DNA from: FLUQ01 sp031550605
GTDB taxonomy: Bacteria; Desulfobacterota; Desulfovibrionia; Desulfovibrionales; Desulfovibrionaceae
Direction: 5' to 3'
Length of the DNA: 64,000 nt
NCBI GenBank assembly: GCA_031550605.1
Contig: JAVBOK010000030.1
Coordinates: 5,118 to 69,117 of the forward strand
Positions 25,178-33,797 of this stretch are shown piece after piece. The first letter of the stretch is position 1; each line of letters begins with the position of its first letter. The translations under genes and the position numbers were made by a program. The notes beneath the pieces are model-generated. The model was not told where the DNA came from and ran no database searches. It saw nothing but the letters and a program-made list of their open reading frames with translations.

Positions 25178-25714
25178 ATGAATATTGCTTTTACTTTCAA
25201 GAACTTCGAACCTTCCGATCATCTGAAGAAGTATGCCCGGCGGCGCTTTGAAAAATTGGGCCGTTTTTTGCACAAATCGGAAAATATTGAAATGACGGTC
25301 AATTTGTCGGTCGACAAATTCCGCCACAAGGCCGAAGTACAGTTTGCGGGTGACAATATCAATCTGAGCGCGGAAGAACAATCCGAAGATATGTACGCCA
25401 CCGTGGACATGGTTCTGGACAAGCTTGAAACACAGATCAAAAAGCATGCCGAAAAAATGAAGGAAAAGCGCCGCGGCGCCCGCAGCGATGCGGAAACCTT
25501 TGTGTACAATACTGTGGTTGAAGGGCGGGAACGCACCATCATCGGCACGGATAATTTTTCTGCCAAACCGCTGCACCTGGATGAAGCCGCCCTGCAATTG
25601 GAACAGCGCGGCGACGATGTGTTCATGGTTTTTCTGAATGCGGAATCCGGCCGTATCAACGTGCTGTACCGCCGGAAAAACGGCGATTTCGGGGTTATTG
25701 ACACAGGCCGGTAA
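25178..25714 (+). CDS. hpf: Ribosome hibernation-promoting factor, long form
   Basis: The 178-residue protein has the HPF/YfiA N-terminal domain (about 1-100, opening MNIAFTFKNFEPSDHLKKYA) and a C-terminal dimerisation domain (about 120-178, DNFSAKPLHLDEAALQLEQRGDDVFMVF), so it is the long HPF that pairs 70S ribosomes into 100S dimers. A GGAGG site lies just upstream. It is 42 bases after rpoN and 2 bases before ptsN, consistent with co-transcription. Confidence 0.93.
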   Translation: MNIAFTFKNFEPSDHLKKYARRRFEKLGRFLHKSENIEMTVNLSVDKFRHKAEVQFAGDNINLSAEEQSEDMYATVDMVLDKLETQIKKHAEKMKEKRRGARSDAETFVYNTVVEGRERTIIGTDNFSAKPLHLDEAALQLEQRGDDVFMVFLNAESGRINVLYRRKNGDFGVIDTGR

Positions 25715-25716
25715 GC

Positions 25717-26166
25717 ATGCGTTTTACTGATTATCTGTGGCCGGCAGGCATCATCGCCGAACTTTCAGCCACGGAGAAACAGGCGGTTCTGGCGGAACTC
25801 GCGTCGCCCGTTCTTGCCCGCAACCCTGCGCTTGCCGGGGACGAGGTCCTCAGGGTCCTGCAGGACCGGGAAATGCTCGGATCCACCGCCGTGGGGCATG
25901 GCATTGCCATTCCCCACGGCAAACTGCGGGGACTGGACCGCATGCTGCTGACTTTCGGCAGAAGCGGCGCGGGCATTGCCTTTGACGCTCCGGACGGCGG
26001 GAACTGCCATTTGTTTTTTATGGTTCTCGCTCCGGAAAGCGCGGCGGGGCAGCATCTGGGACTGTTGGGGCTGATCGCCCGTCTTGGCAGGGACAGCGAC
26101 TTTCGGGCATGCATCATGCGGGCAGCCAACCGGGCGGAACTGTGGGACATTTTTTCCGCGGTCTGA
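25717..26166 (+). CDS. ptsN: PTS EIIA, nitrogen-regulatory (PtsN-type)
   Basis: A 149-residue EIIA of the fructose/nitrogen type with the phosphorylation site His67 in GHGIAIPHGKLRGL. In proteobacteria PtsN is a regulatory phosphocarrier that senses the PTS phosphorylation state and affects potassium, nitrogen and envelope functions. It starts two bases after hpf, in the usual place beside rapZ. No EI(Ntr) or NPr gene is in the window. Confidence 0.9.
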   Translation: MRFTDYLWPAGIIAELSATEKQAVLAELASPVLARNPALAGDEVLRVLQDREMLGSTAVGHGIAIPHGKLRGLDRMLLTFGRSGAGIAFDAPDGGNCHLFFMVLAPESAAGQHLGLLGLIARLGRDSDFRACIMRAANRAELWDIFSAV

Positions 26167-26221
26167 CGTCGGGCATCCTGATCATGGATTCTTTTGGCAT
26201 GGGCAAGGCCTGGAGAAAATC

Positions 26222-27133
26222 ATGAAAAATTTTTCTTTGAAAAAAGAATCCGGCCCTGTTCCGGATTTTCCGGTAGTTCTTGTGACCGGGCTTTCCGGCG
26301 CGGGCAAAAGCACGGTCCTGAATGTTTTCGAGGATATGCGGTTTTTCACCATGGACGGGCTGCCTGCATCTCTGGTCCAGGGAGTGACGGAAGTTTTGAA
26401 CAAGAACAGTTTGTTGCAGTTTCGCGGACTGGTCATTGGCGTCAACCTGCTGCAAACGGATTCCGACAGGCTGTGCAACGAAGCCATGATCTGCTTGCGT
26501 AAACAGGGGATCCGCCCCAGCATCCTGTTTGTGGAAGCGAAACCCGCGGTGCTGCTGCGTCGCTATGCGGAAACCCGCCGCCCCCACCCGCTGGGCAGCG
26601 AAGGTCTGGGCCTGGAACAAGCTCTGGAAGAAGAGCGCAACCGTCTGGCCCTGTTCCGGGAAAAGGCGGATCTGGTGCTGGATACATCCGGGTATTCCAT
26701 CCATGACCTGCGCCGGGTGATCCAGAACAAGTGGCAAGCGTTGCATGCAAGCGCCCACACCACGAAGGTGCACCTCATCTCGTTCGGCTTCAAGTACGGG
26801 ACCCCGTCAGAGGCGGACATGGTTTTTGACCTGCGTTTTCTGCCCAATCCGTATTTCGTGCCGGAACTGAAAGCGCTCTCCGGCCTGGACGCTCCGGTGG
26901 CCGATTATGTGCTGCGTCAGGAACCCGGCGCCGGCTTTATGGCCAGACTGCGCGATTTTCTGCTGTACCTCCTGCCACTGTATGAAAAAGAAGGCCGGTA
27001 CCGCATGACCATCGCCATCGGTTGCACCGGCGGCCGGCACCGTTCGGTGGCGATCACCTGCGCGCTGGCCGCGGAACTGGAACGGTGTGAATTTTCTCTG
27101 TCCACGGAACACAGACACCTGGAATTACAGTGA
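26222..27133 (+). CDS. rapZ: RNase adapter protein / nucleotide-binding protein RapZ
   Basis: The 303-residue protein has Walker A GLSGAGKS at residues 23-30 and a conserved C-terminal domain (DLRFLPNPYFVPELKALSGLD and IGCTGGRHRSVAI). In E. coli RapZ directs RNase E to the small RNA GlmZ to control GlmS; outside the enterobacteria GlmZ is not known, so here it is better seen as a nucleotide or amino-sugar sensor of unknown output. ATG 26222 has GGAGAA upstream; the longer reading from 26084 overlaps ptsN and is rejected. Confidence 0.93.
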   Translation: MKNFSLKKESGPVPDFPVVLVTGLSGAGKSTVLNVFEDMRFFTMDGLPASLVQGVTEVLNKNSLLQFRGLVIGVNLLQTDSDRLCNEAMICLRKQGIRPSILFVEAKPAVLLRRYAETRRPHPLGSEGLGLEQALEEERNRLALFREKADLVLDTSGYSIHDLRRVIQNKWQALHASAHTTKVHLISFGFKYGTPSEADMVFDLRFLPNPYFVPELKALSGLDAPVADYVLRQEPGAGFMARLRDFLLYLLPLYEKEGRYRMTIAIGCTGGRHRSVAITCALAAELERCEFSLSTEHRHLELQ

Positions 27134-27143
27134 GGGAGCATAT

Positions 27144-27563
27144 ATGGCGAAAGTCGGGGTCATTCTGGTAACCCATGTGGATTATGGGGCCGGTCTGCTG
27201 CGGGCCGCTGAAAGCATACTCGGCCCGCAACTGGATTGTTCCTCCATACTGGTCGACGCGGGCCTTAACGTGGCCGAAACCGTTACCCGACTGAAAGAAG
27301 CGGTTTCACTGCTGGACCGGGGGAAGGGCGTCATCATTCTTACCGACATGTTCGGCGGTACTCCGACCAACCTCAGCCTTTCGCTGCTCGGCACGGAACA
27401 GATTGAGGTCGTGACCGGGGTCAATCTGCCCATGCTGCTGAAAGTCTTTGAAAATCGCGACGGCGACCTGCAAACCCTGGCGGAACTGGCCCTGGACGCG
27501 GGCCGCAAGGGCATTGTATCCGCCGGCGGCATTCTGCGCAGTAAAGTCAAGGCGGAGGCATGA
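27144..27563 (+). CDS. PTS EIIA, mannose family
   Basis: A 139-residue mannose-family EIIA domain: MAKVGVILVTHVDYG with the phospho-accepting His11, then DMFGGTPTNLS. It takes phosphate from HPr and passes it to EIIB. GAGGGAG precedes ATG 27144. It overlaps the EIIB gene by four bases (ATGA). The cluster has no HPr, EI or EIID, so whether it feeds transport or signalling is open. Confidence 0.88.
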   Translation: MAKVGVILVTHVDYGAGLLRAAESILGPQLDCSSILVDAGLNVAETVTRLKEAVSLLDRGKGVIILTDMFGGTPTNLSLSLLGTEQIEVVTGVNLPMLLKVFENRDGDLQTLAELALDAGRKGIVSAGGILRSKVKAEA

Positions 27564-28021
27564 TCTGGTACCGGGTGGACAACAGGCTTATCCACGGCCA
27601 GATCATCGAAGCATGGTTGCCGTACATCGGGGCCACGCGCCTGGTGGTCGCCAACGAAAACCTGGCCGGGGACGCGCTGCAGCAGCAGATTATGCTGCTG
27701 GCGGTGCCCTCCCGGATCCGCGTGGATTTTCTGTCTCTGGCGGCTGTGCCGGCCGAGGTGCGCAGCAGCGAAGCCCATGGGGAACGAACCCTGGTATTGT
27801 TCGCTTCCTGCGCTGATGCGCGAGTTGTTCACGATGCCGGACTGCGTTTCGGAGTGTTGAACATAGGCAATATTCACTACGCCCCGGGCAAAAGGCAGAT
27901 ATGCCCGCATGTGGCCCTGTCGGAAGAAGATACCGTCTGCCTGCACACGCTGGCGGACCACGACGTGATACTCGATTTCCGTTGTGTGCCCAACGCCGCC
28001 GGAAATGTGAGGGATTGGTGA
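27560..28021 (+). CDS. PTS EIIB, mannose/sorbose family
   Basis: A 153-residue EIIB of the mannose/sorbose family, with the family opening WYRVDNRLIHGQIIEAW containing the phosphorylated His12, and the NIGNIHYAPGKRQI segment. It receives phosphate from EIIA and would pass it to sugar bound by EIIC/EIID. It overlaps EIIA by four bases and the next gene by one base (TGATG). Confidence 0.88.
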   Translation: MIWYRVDNRLIHGQIIEAWLPYIGATRLVVANENLAGDALQQQIMLLAVPSRIRVDFLSLAAVPAEVRSSEAHGERTLVLFASCADARVVHDAGLRFGVLNIGNIHYAPGKRQICPHVALSEEDTVCLHTLADHDVILDFRCVPNAAGNVRDW

Positions 28022-28715
28022 TGGACGCGTTTCCCGATGCAACCAGGGTTTTGTTTCCCGCTTTTTTTTTGCCCTGCTGGGGTTGACCCGTTTTTGCGTC
28101 AATCTCGGCTTTTTCGACAGACCCATCGCCATAGGCTTCATCTGGGGCGCCATCACCGGCGACCTGACCGTGCCGCTTGCCCTGGCCGTCTTTTATGAAC
28201 TGTTCTGGCTGGATCTTTTTTCCGCCGGCACCTATGTGCCGCCCAACGCGTTGTTCCCCATGCTTGTCGTGCTTACCCTGGCGGGCGCGCAGACCGCGCC
28301 GGATCCCGCGACCCTGATCGGCCCGGTCATGCTGACCCTGCCTCTGGCTCATCTGGGCTCTTATCTGGAAGGGCGCCACAGGGGCTGGCAAACGGCAGCG
28401 TACAATCGGGTGCTGCAACGGCATCTGGACGCCGCCTCGCCGGAAGGGGCGGCCGCCTGGTCCGTCGGGCTTTCGCTGCTGCAGCTGTTCAGCCTGAATT
28501 TTTGCGCATTTTTCACCGTGGCTTCGTTGTGTCTGCTGGGCGCGGACATCCTCATGGTCTGGCAGAAAGCGCCTCCGGCCATTGCCGGTATGACCTGGCC
28601 GCTCTTGTGGACCATAGGGGCGGCCGGCGGCCTTCTGGCTCTGCGCGTCCGCCGCGCATATGCGGCGTTCGTTTTCTGCTGCGTCGCCGCGGTTGCGACG
28701 GCCCTGTTCTGGTGA
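28021..28715 (+). CDS. PTS EIIC, mannose family, with a frameshift at a run of nine T
   Basis: From ATG 28021 (TGATG coupled to EIIB) the frame reads MDAFPDATRVLFPAFF and then hits a stop at 28084-28086. The remaining 211 residues, from 28083 to 28715, lie in the -1 frame and are a clear mannose-family EIIC (DRPIAIGFIWGAITGD, many membrane helices). One extra T in the nine-T run at 28062-28070, or a -1 slip on it, joins the parts into one protein with a sensible first helix. It may be a broken gene, a phase-variable switch, programmed slippage, or an assembly error. A TTG at 28083 could start a truncated form. Confidence 0.75.
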
Positions 28716-28726
28716 GCGCCGGACGT

Positions 28727-29197
28727 TCAGCCGTCCTTGAAACTCCAGAGTTTGTACCCGAAATAGTTGCCCAGGGCGATGGCGGGCAGGGTGATCAGAT
28801 AGGATATGATCCGTCCCCAGCCGAGGTGGACGAACAATTCCATGGTCGCAAGCCCCAGGGCAAGCCCCAGAATATTGATCGTCACAAAGCGGAGCAGTGG
28901 GGCCGGGCCTGTGGCTTTGGCGTGAAACACCCAGATTTTGTTTCCGAAATAGCTGAAGGCGCAGGCCACGGACCAGGAGGCGACCCTGGCCCCGGACAAC
29001 GGCAGCAAAAAACTCGCCGGCAGATACACGCAAAAATCGACCAGGGTGTTGGCGACGCCCATGCAGCAGAACTGCACGAACTCCACGGGATCAAAACAGC
29101 GCGCGCCGAACAGGCGGAAAGCCATATTCAGAACAGGCGCGAACAGGTCCGCCAGCGTGCGGACCCAGGCCGGAGGAGGCGTTTTTTCCTGCTTCAC
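28727..29197 (-). CDS. GtrA family membrane protein
   Basis: A 156-residue protein with four membrane helices and the GtrA-family signatures FVQFCCMGVANTLVDFCVY, SYFGNKIWVF and GNYFGYKLWSF. GtrA proteins are thought to flip lipid-linked sugars (bactoprenol-glucose) across the inner membrane for O-antigen or other glycan modification. Start is GTG 29197, overlapping the methyltransferase stop (GTGA). It is the last gene of a three-gene minus-strand operon and converges with EIIC. Confidence 0.85.
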   Translation of the reverse strand: MKQEKTPPPAWVRTLADLFAPVLNMAFRLFGARCFDPVEFVQFCCMGVANTLVDFCVYLPASFLLPLSGARVASWSVACAFSYFGNKIWVFHAKATGPAPLLRFVTINILGLALGLATMELFVHLGWGRIISYLITLPAIALGNYFGYKLWSFKDG

Positions 29198-29922
29198 GCC
29201 GCGCCCGATGCCGGCGGCCCGTCAAAAGTGACCAGGGCGTGCCCGCGGAACCAGTTGCCGGTCAGATTGCCGGGGAGAAAACGCAATGACGCGTTTTCCG
29301 CCGCGCATATGCGCTCCATGTCGGCGCGGGTCATGGTCAGCACGGGATTGGCGTCACGGGTGCTTTTGTACAGACTGTGCTTTCCGGAAAAGGCTTCCCG
29401 CAACTTCATCAAAAAGGTCCCGGACTGCAACCCGCCCAGAAGGACGCCCGCAATATCCTTGAACAGATTGTAATCAAGCAGCAAATCCGCGATCACCATG
29501 CGGCAGCCTGGCGCGGCGATTTTTTTCGCGTTGCGGACAAGCGCGTGCAACTCGTCCAGGGATTTGTAGTACTGCACCACGCTGACACACAGGATGCGGG
29601 TCACGTTCGTTACGGGAATGGCGTCGACAGCCAGATAGTTTTCCGGCGGCAGGACCTGAAAACGCAGGTTGGGTACCGCGGCATAGCGGGTGGAAGCCGT
29701 GCGCACGCAGGCGGAAGAGGTGTCCATCCCCAGAGCTTCTTTTACAAGCGGGGCCAGCGCCGCCAGCACGTGCCCTTGGCCGCAACCGATGTCCAGCACG
29801 ATGTCTTCCGGGCCGAACGACATTTCACGCCTGACCTGGCGAACAAAGAAATCAGCCTGCTTTTGCCAAAATTCGCCGGACATGCTGTCCTTGTCGTTCC
29901 AGTAATCGATCCAGTCCGCCAT
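29194..29922 (-). CDS. Class I SAM-dependent methyltransferase
   Basis: A 242-residue methyltransferase with the SAM-binding motif I VLDIGCGQGHVL, then the acidic post-I GMDTSS. It opens with DWIDYWNDKD, typical of methyltransferases near polysaccharide genes. GGAGG precedes the ATG. It sits between a GtrII-like enzyme and GtrA, 11 bases after the former and overlapping the latter by four bases, so a role in methylating a surface glycan or lipid-linked sugar is inferred; the true substrate is unknown. Confidence 0.85.
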   Translation of the reverse strand: MADWIDYWNDKDSMSGEFWQKQADFFVRQVRREMSFGPEDIVLDIGCGQGHVLAALAPLVKEALGMDTSSACVRTASTRYAAVPNLRFQVLPPENYLAVDAIPVTNVTRILCVSVVQYYKSLDELHALVRNAKKIAAPGCRMVIADLLLDYNLFKDIAGVLLGGLQSGTFLMKLREAFSGKHSLYKSTRDANPVLTMTRADMERICAAENASLRFLPGNLTGNWFRGHALVTFDGPPASGAA

Positions 29923-29933
29923 GCGTCCTCCGC

Positions 29934-31448
29934 TTAAAATGCCTTGAAGCTGACCACGGCGATTCCGTCGCGAGTCTGCTCCAGACTGTATACAGGAGTA
30001 TCCAGATATGGGGTCAGCGGTTCGCCGGGGACCAGAGTCCGGCCCGGACGTACGTAAACGCCGTAGATTTTTAACTGTTCATAGCCCCAGCGCCAGTTGT
30101 GCGTCAGAGGGACGGAAACCATGCGTTCCAGCAAAGGATAGCGCCGGGCGGGCACCAGGGCGAGCGGGGTCTGCCCCACGCTATTTTTGAAGACCACGGA
30201 TGTGGAATCCGTTTCCGCTATGAACCGGGAAAGCCCCTGGGCCATGAAAGCGATACGGCTGCGTTCCCAATTGTTCTGGGCCGCCAGCAGATTGCCGTAA
30301 ACCTGGGCGAAAATGACGAGTTGCAAACACAAAAAAAATTGCAGCGCGCGCAGAAGAAACCTGCCGGGCGCGCGGGAAATCGTTCCGTGCAGGGCCAGCA
30401 GCATCAGGGATGCGGTCACGCCGAAATCGCAGAACGTCCGTGGCGACCATACGGGCTCTTTCAGCAGCAGTTGCACGCCCAGCGGCGTCAGCAGAAAACA
30501 CAGCAGCAGCAGGGCAAGCAGCGGCAACCGGAACAAGGCGGCCATGCCCGTATGGCGGATGTTACGCAGCCAACGTCCGAACAGGAACAGCACAAACCAG
30601 ACGAGAAGGGCGGCCAGCAACCAGCCGAGAGCGTTGCCGGACCAGTCCGCGTACAGCATTTCCATGTATCCGCGGCAGTTGTCCGCAAGTTCCGCAGGCA
30701 TGTCGCGCAGCGTCGGTATGGCGCAATGCAGACTGATATAGTCGGCGTACTGGTCTTTACGGAACCACAGCGAAGCCTGGGCGGCATAGATTCCAACGGC
30801 CGCGAAGAAAGGCAGGGCCAGATGCAGGAAAATGCGGACCATGCCGGCGCTTCTACATCGGGAAACAAGGCGGATCATCAGAATGTACCCGCTGATGGCC
30901 AGGTACGCGCCAAGGGTGGCCTGATATATTGAAGCGCTGCAGAAAAGGCAGACCGGCGCGACAAGGAAAAACCATTTCCTGTGCCGGTGAAAAAACAGGA
31001 AGGGCGCAATGGCCAGCAGCATGGCCAGGGCCATTTGCGGCGCATCGAATTTATAGGAAAGATTCTCCAGTCCGTAGGGGGAAAGCCCCAGAGGAACGGT
31101 GGCGAACAGCGCGCCCCAGGTCGGAGGCACGCGCAGCGACAGGCACAGGCACAGTGACGAAGCGGCAAAAAACGCGGCAGCGAGAATCTGGGTGAAGGGG
31201 GATGCATCCACCGTGCCGCCGCCGAGATAAAACAGCCAGGAAAAGAGTTCGGCCATGGGACGGGCGGCTACAAACCAGTCGGCATACCCGTACAGCGCCC
31301 GGCCGATATCGTCCAGATACAGCCTGTTGGCGCGCAGAATGGATAAAATGCCCAGACAATACACCAGCAGGAGCACTGCAAACGGACGGACCAGCCCCCG
31401 TCTCTGGCCGGGGGCGCACGATTGCAGCGGGACGATGAACCTGACCAT
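29934..31448 (-). CDS. GtrII-like glucosyltransferase, membrane protein
   Basis: A 504-residue protein with about 11 membrane helices that resembles the glucosyltransferase GtrII family (serotype conversion enzymes). Visible family features are the N-terminal NRLYLDDIGRALYGYADW and the LSYKFDAPQMALAM segment; a periplasmic C-terminal domain follows. Such enzymes take glucose from bactoprenol-glucose and add it to O-antigen or another glycan. It is the first gene of the gtr-like operon. The bactoprenol glucosyltransferase GtrB is not present. Confidence 0.8.
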   Translation of the reverse strand: MVRFIVPLQSCAPGQRRGLVRPFAVLLLVYCLGILSILRANRLYLDDIGRALYGYADWFVAARPMAELFSWLFYLGGGTVDASPFTQILAAAFFAASSLCLCLSLRVPPTWGALFATVPLGLSPYGLENLSYKFDAPQMALAMLLAIAPFLFFHRHRKWFFLVAPVCLFCSASIYQATLGAYLAISGYILMIRLVSRCRSAGMVRIFLHLALPFFAAVGIYAAQASLWFRKDQYADYISLHCAIPTLRDMPAELADNCRGYMEMLYADWSGNALGWLLAALLVWFVLFLFGRWLRNIRHTGMAALFRLPLLALLLLCFLLTPLGVQLLLKEPVWSPRTFCDFGVTASLMLLALHGTISRAPGRFLLRALQFFLCLQLVIFAQVYGNLLAAQNNWERSRIAFMAQGLSRFIAETDSTSVVFKNSVGQTPLALVPARRYPLLERMVSVPLTHNWRWGYEQLKIYGVYVRPGRTLVPGEPLTPYLDTPVYSLEQTRDGIAVVSFKAF

Positions 31449-31500
31449 AGGGGCTCGCGGTATAGTACGTCTGGTGAGGGCTGGCTATAGCAGGTTTGCA

Positions 31501-31506
31501 TTATAA
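31501..31506 (-). promoter_or_regulatory. Possible -10 box for the gtr-like operon
   Basis: ATTATA on the plus strand reads TATAAT on the minus strand, a consensus -10, 53 bases upstream of the GtrII-like start. The -35 region is poor, so strength is uncertain. It lies in the same intergenic region as the hppA promoter. Confidence 0.3.
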
Positions 31507-31534
31507 AGGCCAGCACAAAAGCCCCTCTGCGCGT

Positions 31535-31563
31535 TGACAAGGGGGATGCCGCGGTCTATAAAA
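31535..31563 (+). promoter_or_regulatory. Sigma-70 promoter of hppA
   Basis: TTGACA at 31535-31540, a 17-base spacer and TATAAA at 31558-31563 form a near-consensus vegetative promoter. Transcription would start near 31570, leaving a leader of about 90 bases before the hppA ATG. Confidence 0.8.
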
Positions 31564-31662
31564 ACAAGTTCGTTTTGTCCGTTTACGTTCGCGTCCGCCG
31601 CCCGTCAGGGCGGGTGGCATGCTGCACCATCACACAACCATCCCAGAGGGGAGGAGAGGGTC

Positions 31663-33741
31663 ATGGCAATTTTAGGCCTTTTGTTTGCGCTGGCCTGCGC
31701 GGGATTCGCCATCCGCTACGGCATGAAATCCAGTAAAGAAGTTCTGGCCCTGCCGGCGGGCGACGAGCGCATGCAGGAAATCGCCGGAGCCATTCAGGAA
31801 GGCGCCGGCGCCTATCTGAGGCGCCAGTACACGACCATTGCCATGGTGGGCGCTGTGCTGTTCCTGGTGCTCTGGGTTGCCCTGGGATTCGGCACCGCTT
31901 TCGGCTTCGCCATCGGTGCGGCTCTTTCCGGCGCGGCCGGCTTTATCGGCATGAACGTGTCGGTCCGGGCCAACGTGCGCACCACCGAAGCTGCCAAAAA
32001 CGGCCTTGCCGCCGCCCTGGACGTGGCGTTCAAAGGTGGGGCCATTACCGGCTTTCTTGTGGTGGGGCTCGGCCTGGCGGGAGTTGCCGGCTATTATTTC
32101 CTGCTGAACCTGTTCAGCGGCTCCACCCCCCATGTTGACGTGATCAAACCTCTGGTGGGCCTGGGTTTCGGCGGCTCCCTGATCTCCATTTTCGCCCGTC
32201 TGGGCGGCGGCATATTCACCAAAGGCGCGGATGTGGGCGCTGACCTTGTGGGCAAGGTGGAAGCCGGCATTCCCGAGGACGACCCCAGAAACCCCGCCGT
32301 TATCGCCGACAACGTGGGCGACAACGTGGGCGACTGCGCCGGCATGGCCGCCGACCTGTTCGAAACATACGCTGTAACCATCATCGCCACCATGCTGCTG
32401 GGCGCGCTGATGATCAAGGACGCTGCCGCCAACGCCGTCGTCTACCCCCTGGTACTGGGCGGTTTTTCCATCATCGCTTCCGTCGTCGGCTGCCGTTTCG
32501 TAAAGGTGGACAGCGACGGCAAGATCATGAAAGCCCTGTACAAGGGCCTGATCGCGGCCGGGGTTATCGCGCTGTTCGGGTTCTATCCCATCACTGTACT
32601 GTTCATGCCCAATGATGCCCTGCAGGCTTCCATGGGCCTTTCTTCCGGCGCCCATGCCCGCCTGTACGGTTCGGCTCTGGTCGGCCTTGTCCTGACGGGC
32701 CTGCTGGTCTGGATCACCGAATTCTACACCGCCACGGAGTACAAGCCCGTGCGCTATCTGGCCGAAGCCTCCCAGACCGGGCATGCAACCAACATCATTG
32801 CCGGACTGGCCCTGTCCATGCGTTCCACGGCACTGCCCGTGCTGGTCGTGTGTTTCAGCATTTATGCCGCATATACCCTGGCCGGCCTTTACGGCATCGC
32901 CATCGCCGCAACGTCCATGCTGTCCATGACCGGCATTGTCGTGGCCATCGATGCCTACGGCCCCATTACCGACAACGCGGGCGGCATCGCGGAGATGGCC
33001 GAACTGCCCGAGTACGTGCGTTCCGTTACCGACCCCCTGGATGCGGTGGGCAACACCACCAAAGCGGTGACCAAAGGGTACGCCATCGGTTCCGCCGGCC
33101 TTGCCGCCCTGGTGTTGTTCGCCGACTATACCCACGCTCTGGAAGCGGCCGGCCGCCACATCAGCTTTGACCTGTCCAACCCCGCCGTCATCATCGGCCT
33201 GTTCATCGGCGGCATGGTGCCGTATATCTTCGGCGCCATGGCCATGGAAGCCGTGGGACGGGCCGCCGGTTCCGTGGTCAACGAAGTGCGTCGCCAGTTC
33301 CGCGAAATCTCCGGAATTATGGAACGCACGGCGAAACCCGACTATTCGCGCACCGTGGACATGCTGACTCAGGCCGCGATCAAGGAAATGATCGTGCCTT
33401 CGCTTCTGCCCGTGCTGGTTCCCGTTGTCGTGGGACTTCTGCTGCGCTGGCTGATGGGTCCGGACGCCGGCGTGCAGGCTCTGGGCGGCGTGCTGATGGG
33501 CTCCATCGTCACCGGCATTTTTGTGGCCGTTTCGATGACCACCGGCGGCGGCGCCTGGGATAACGCCAAAAAGTACATTGAAGACGACCATTACGGCGGC
33601 AAAGGTTCCGACACCCACAAAGCCGCGGTCACCGGCGATACCGTGGGCGACCCCTACAAGGATACCGCCGGCCCGGCCATCAACCCGCTGATTAAGATCA
33701 TCAACATTGTGGCCCTGCTGATCGTGCCCCTGCTGGCATAG
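31663..33741 (+). CDS. hppA: H+-translocating membrane pyrophosphatase, K+-independent type
   Basis: This 692-residue protein with about 16 membrane helices hydrolyses pyrophosphate and pumps protons across the inner membrane. The active-site motif is GADLVGKVEAGIPEDDPRN followed by DNVGDNVGDCAGMAADLFE. Lys467 in GNTTKAVTKG marks the K+-independent class; K+-dependent enzymes have Ala there. ATG 31663 has a strong GGGGAGGAGAGG upstream. It saves the energy of pyrophosphate released in biosynthesis, common in anaerobes. A near-consensus promoter and a terminator bound the gene as a single unit. Confidence 0.95.
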   Translation: MAILGLLFALACAGFAIRYGMKSSKEVLALPAGDERMQEIAGAIQEGAGAYLRRQYTTIAMVGAVLFLVLWVALGFGTAFGFAIGAALSGAAGFIGMNVSVRANVRTTEAAKNGLAAALDVAFKGGAITGFLVVGLGLAGVAGYYFLLNLFSGSTPHVDVIKPLVGLGFGGSLISIFARLGGGIFTKGADVGADLVGKVEAGIPEDDPRNPAVIADNVGDNVGDCAGMAADLFETYAVTIIATMLLGALMIKDAAANAVVYPLVLGGFSIIASVVGCRFVKVDSDGKIMKALYKGLIAAGVIALFGFYPITVLFMPNDALQASMGLSSGAHARLYGSALVGLVLTGLLVWITEFYTATEYKPVRYLAEASQTGHATNIIAGLALSMRSTALPVLVVCFSIYAAYTLAGLYGIAIAATSMLSMTGIVVAIDAYGPITDNAGGIAEMAELPEYVRSVTDPLDAVGNTTKAVTKGYAIGSAGLAALVLFADYTHALEAAGRHISFDLSNPAVIIGLFIGGMVPYIFGAMAMEAVGRAAGSVVNEVRRQFREISGIMERTAKPDYSRTVDMLTQAAIKEMIVPSLLPVLVPVVVGLLLRWLMGPDAGVQALGGVLMGSIVTGIFVAVSMTTGGGAWDNAKKYIEDDHYGGKGSDTHKAAVTGDTVGDPYKDTAGPAINPLIKIINIVALLIVPLLA

Positions 33742-33763
33742 GTCCAGAACGGCACTGTGGACG

Positions 33764-33797
33764 AACCGGCTCCTGCGCGCGTGGGGGCCGGTTTTTT
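33764..33797 (+). terminator. Rho-independent terminator of hppA
   Basis: AACCGGCTCC (33764-33773) pairs with GGGGCCGGTT (33784-33793) around a 10-base loop and is followed by six T (33792-33797). Confidence 0.8.
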
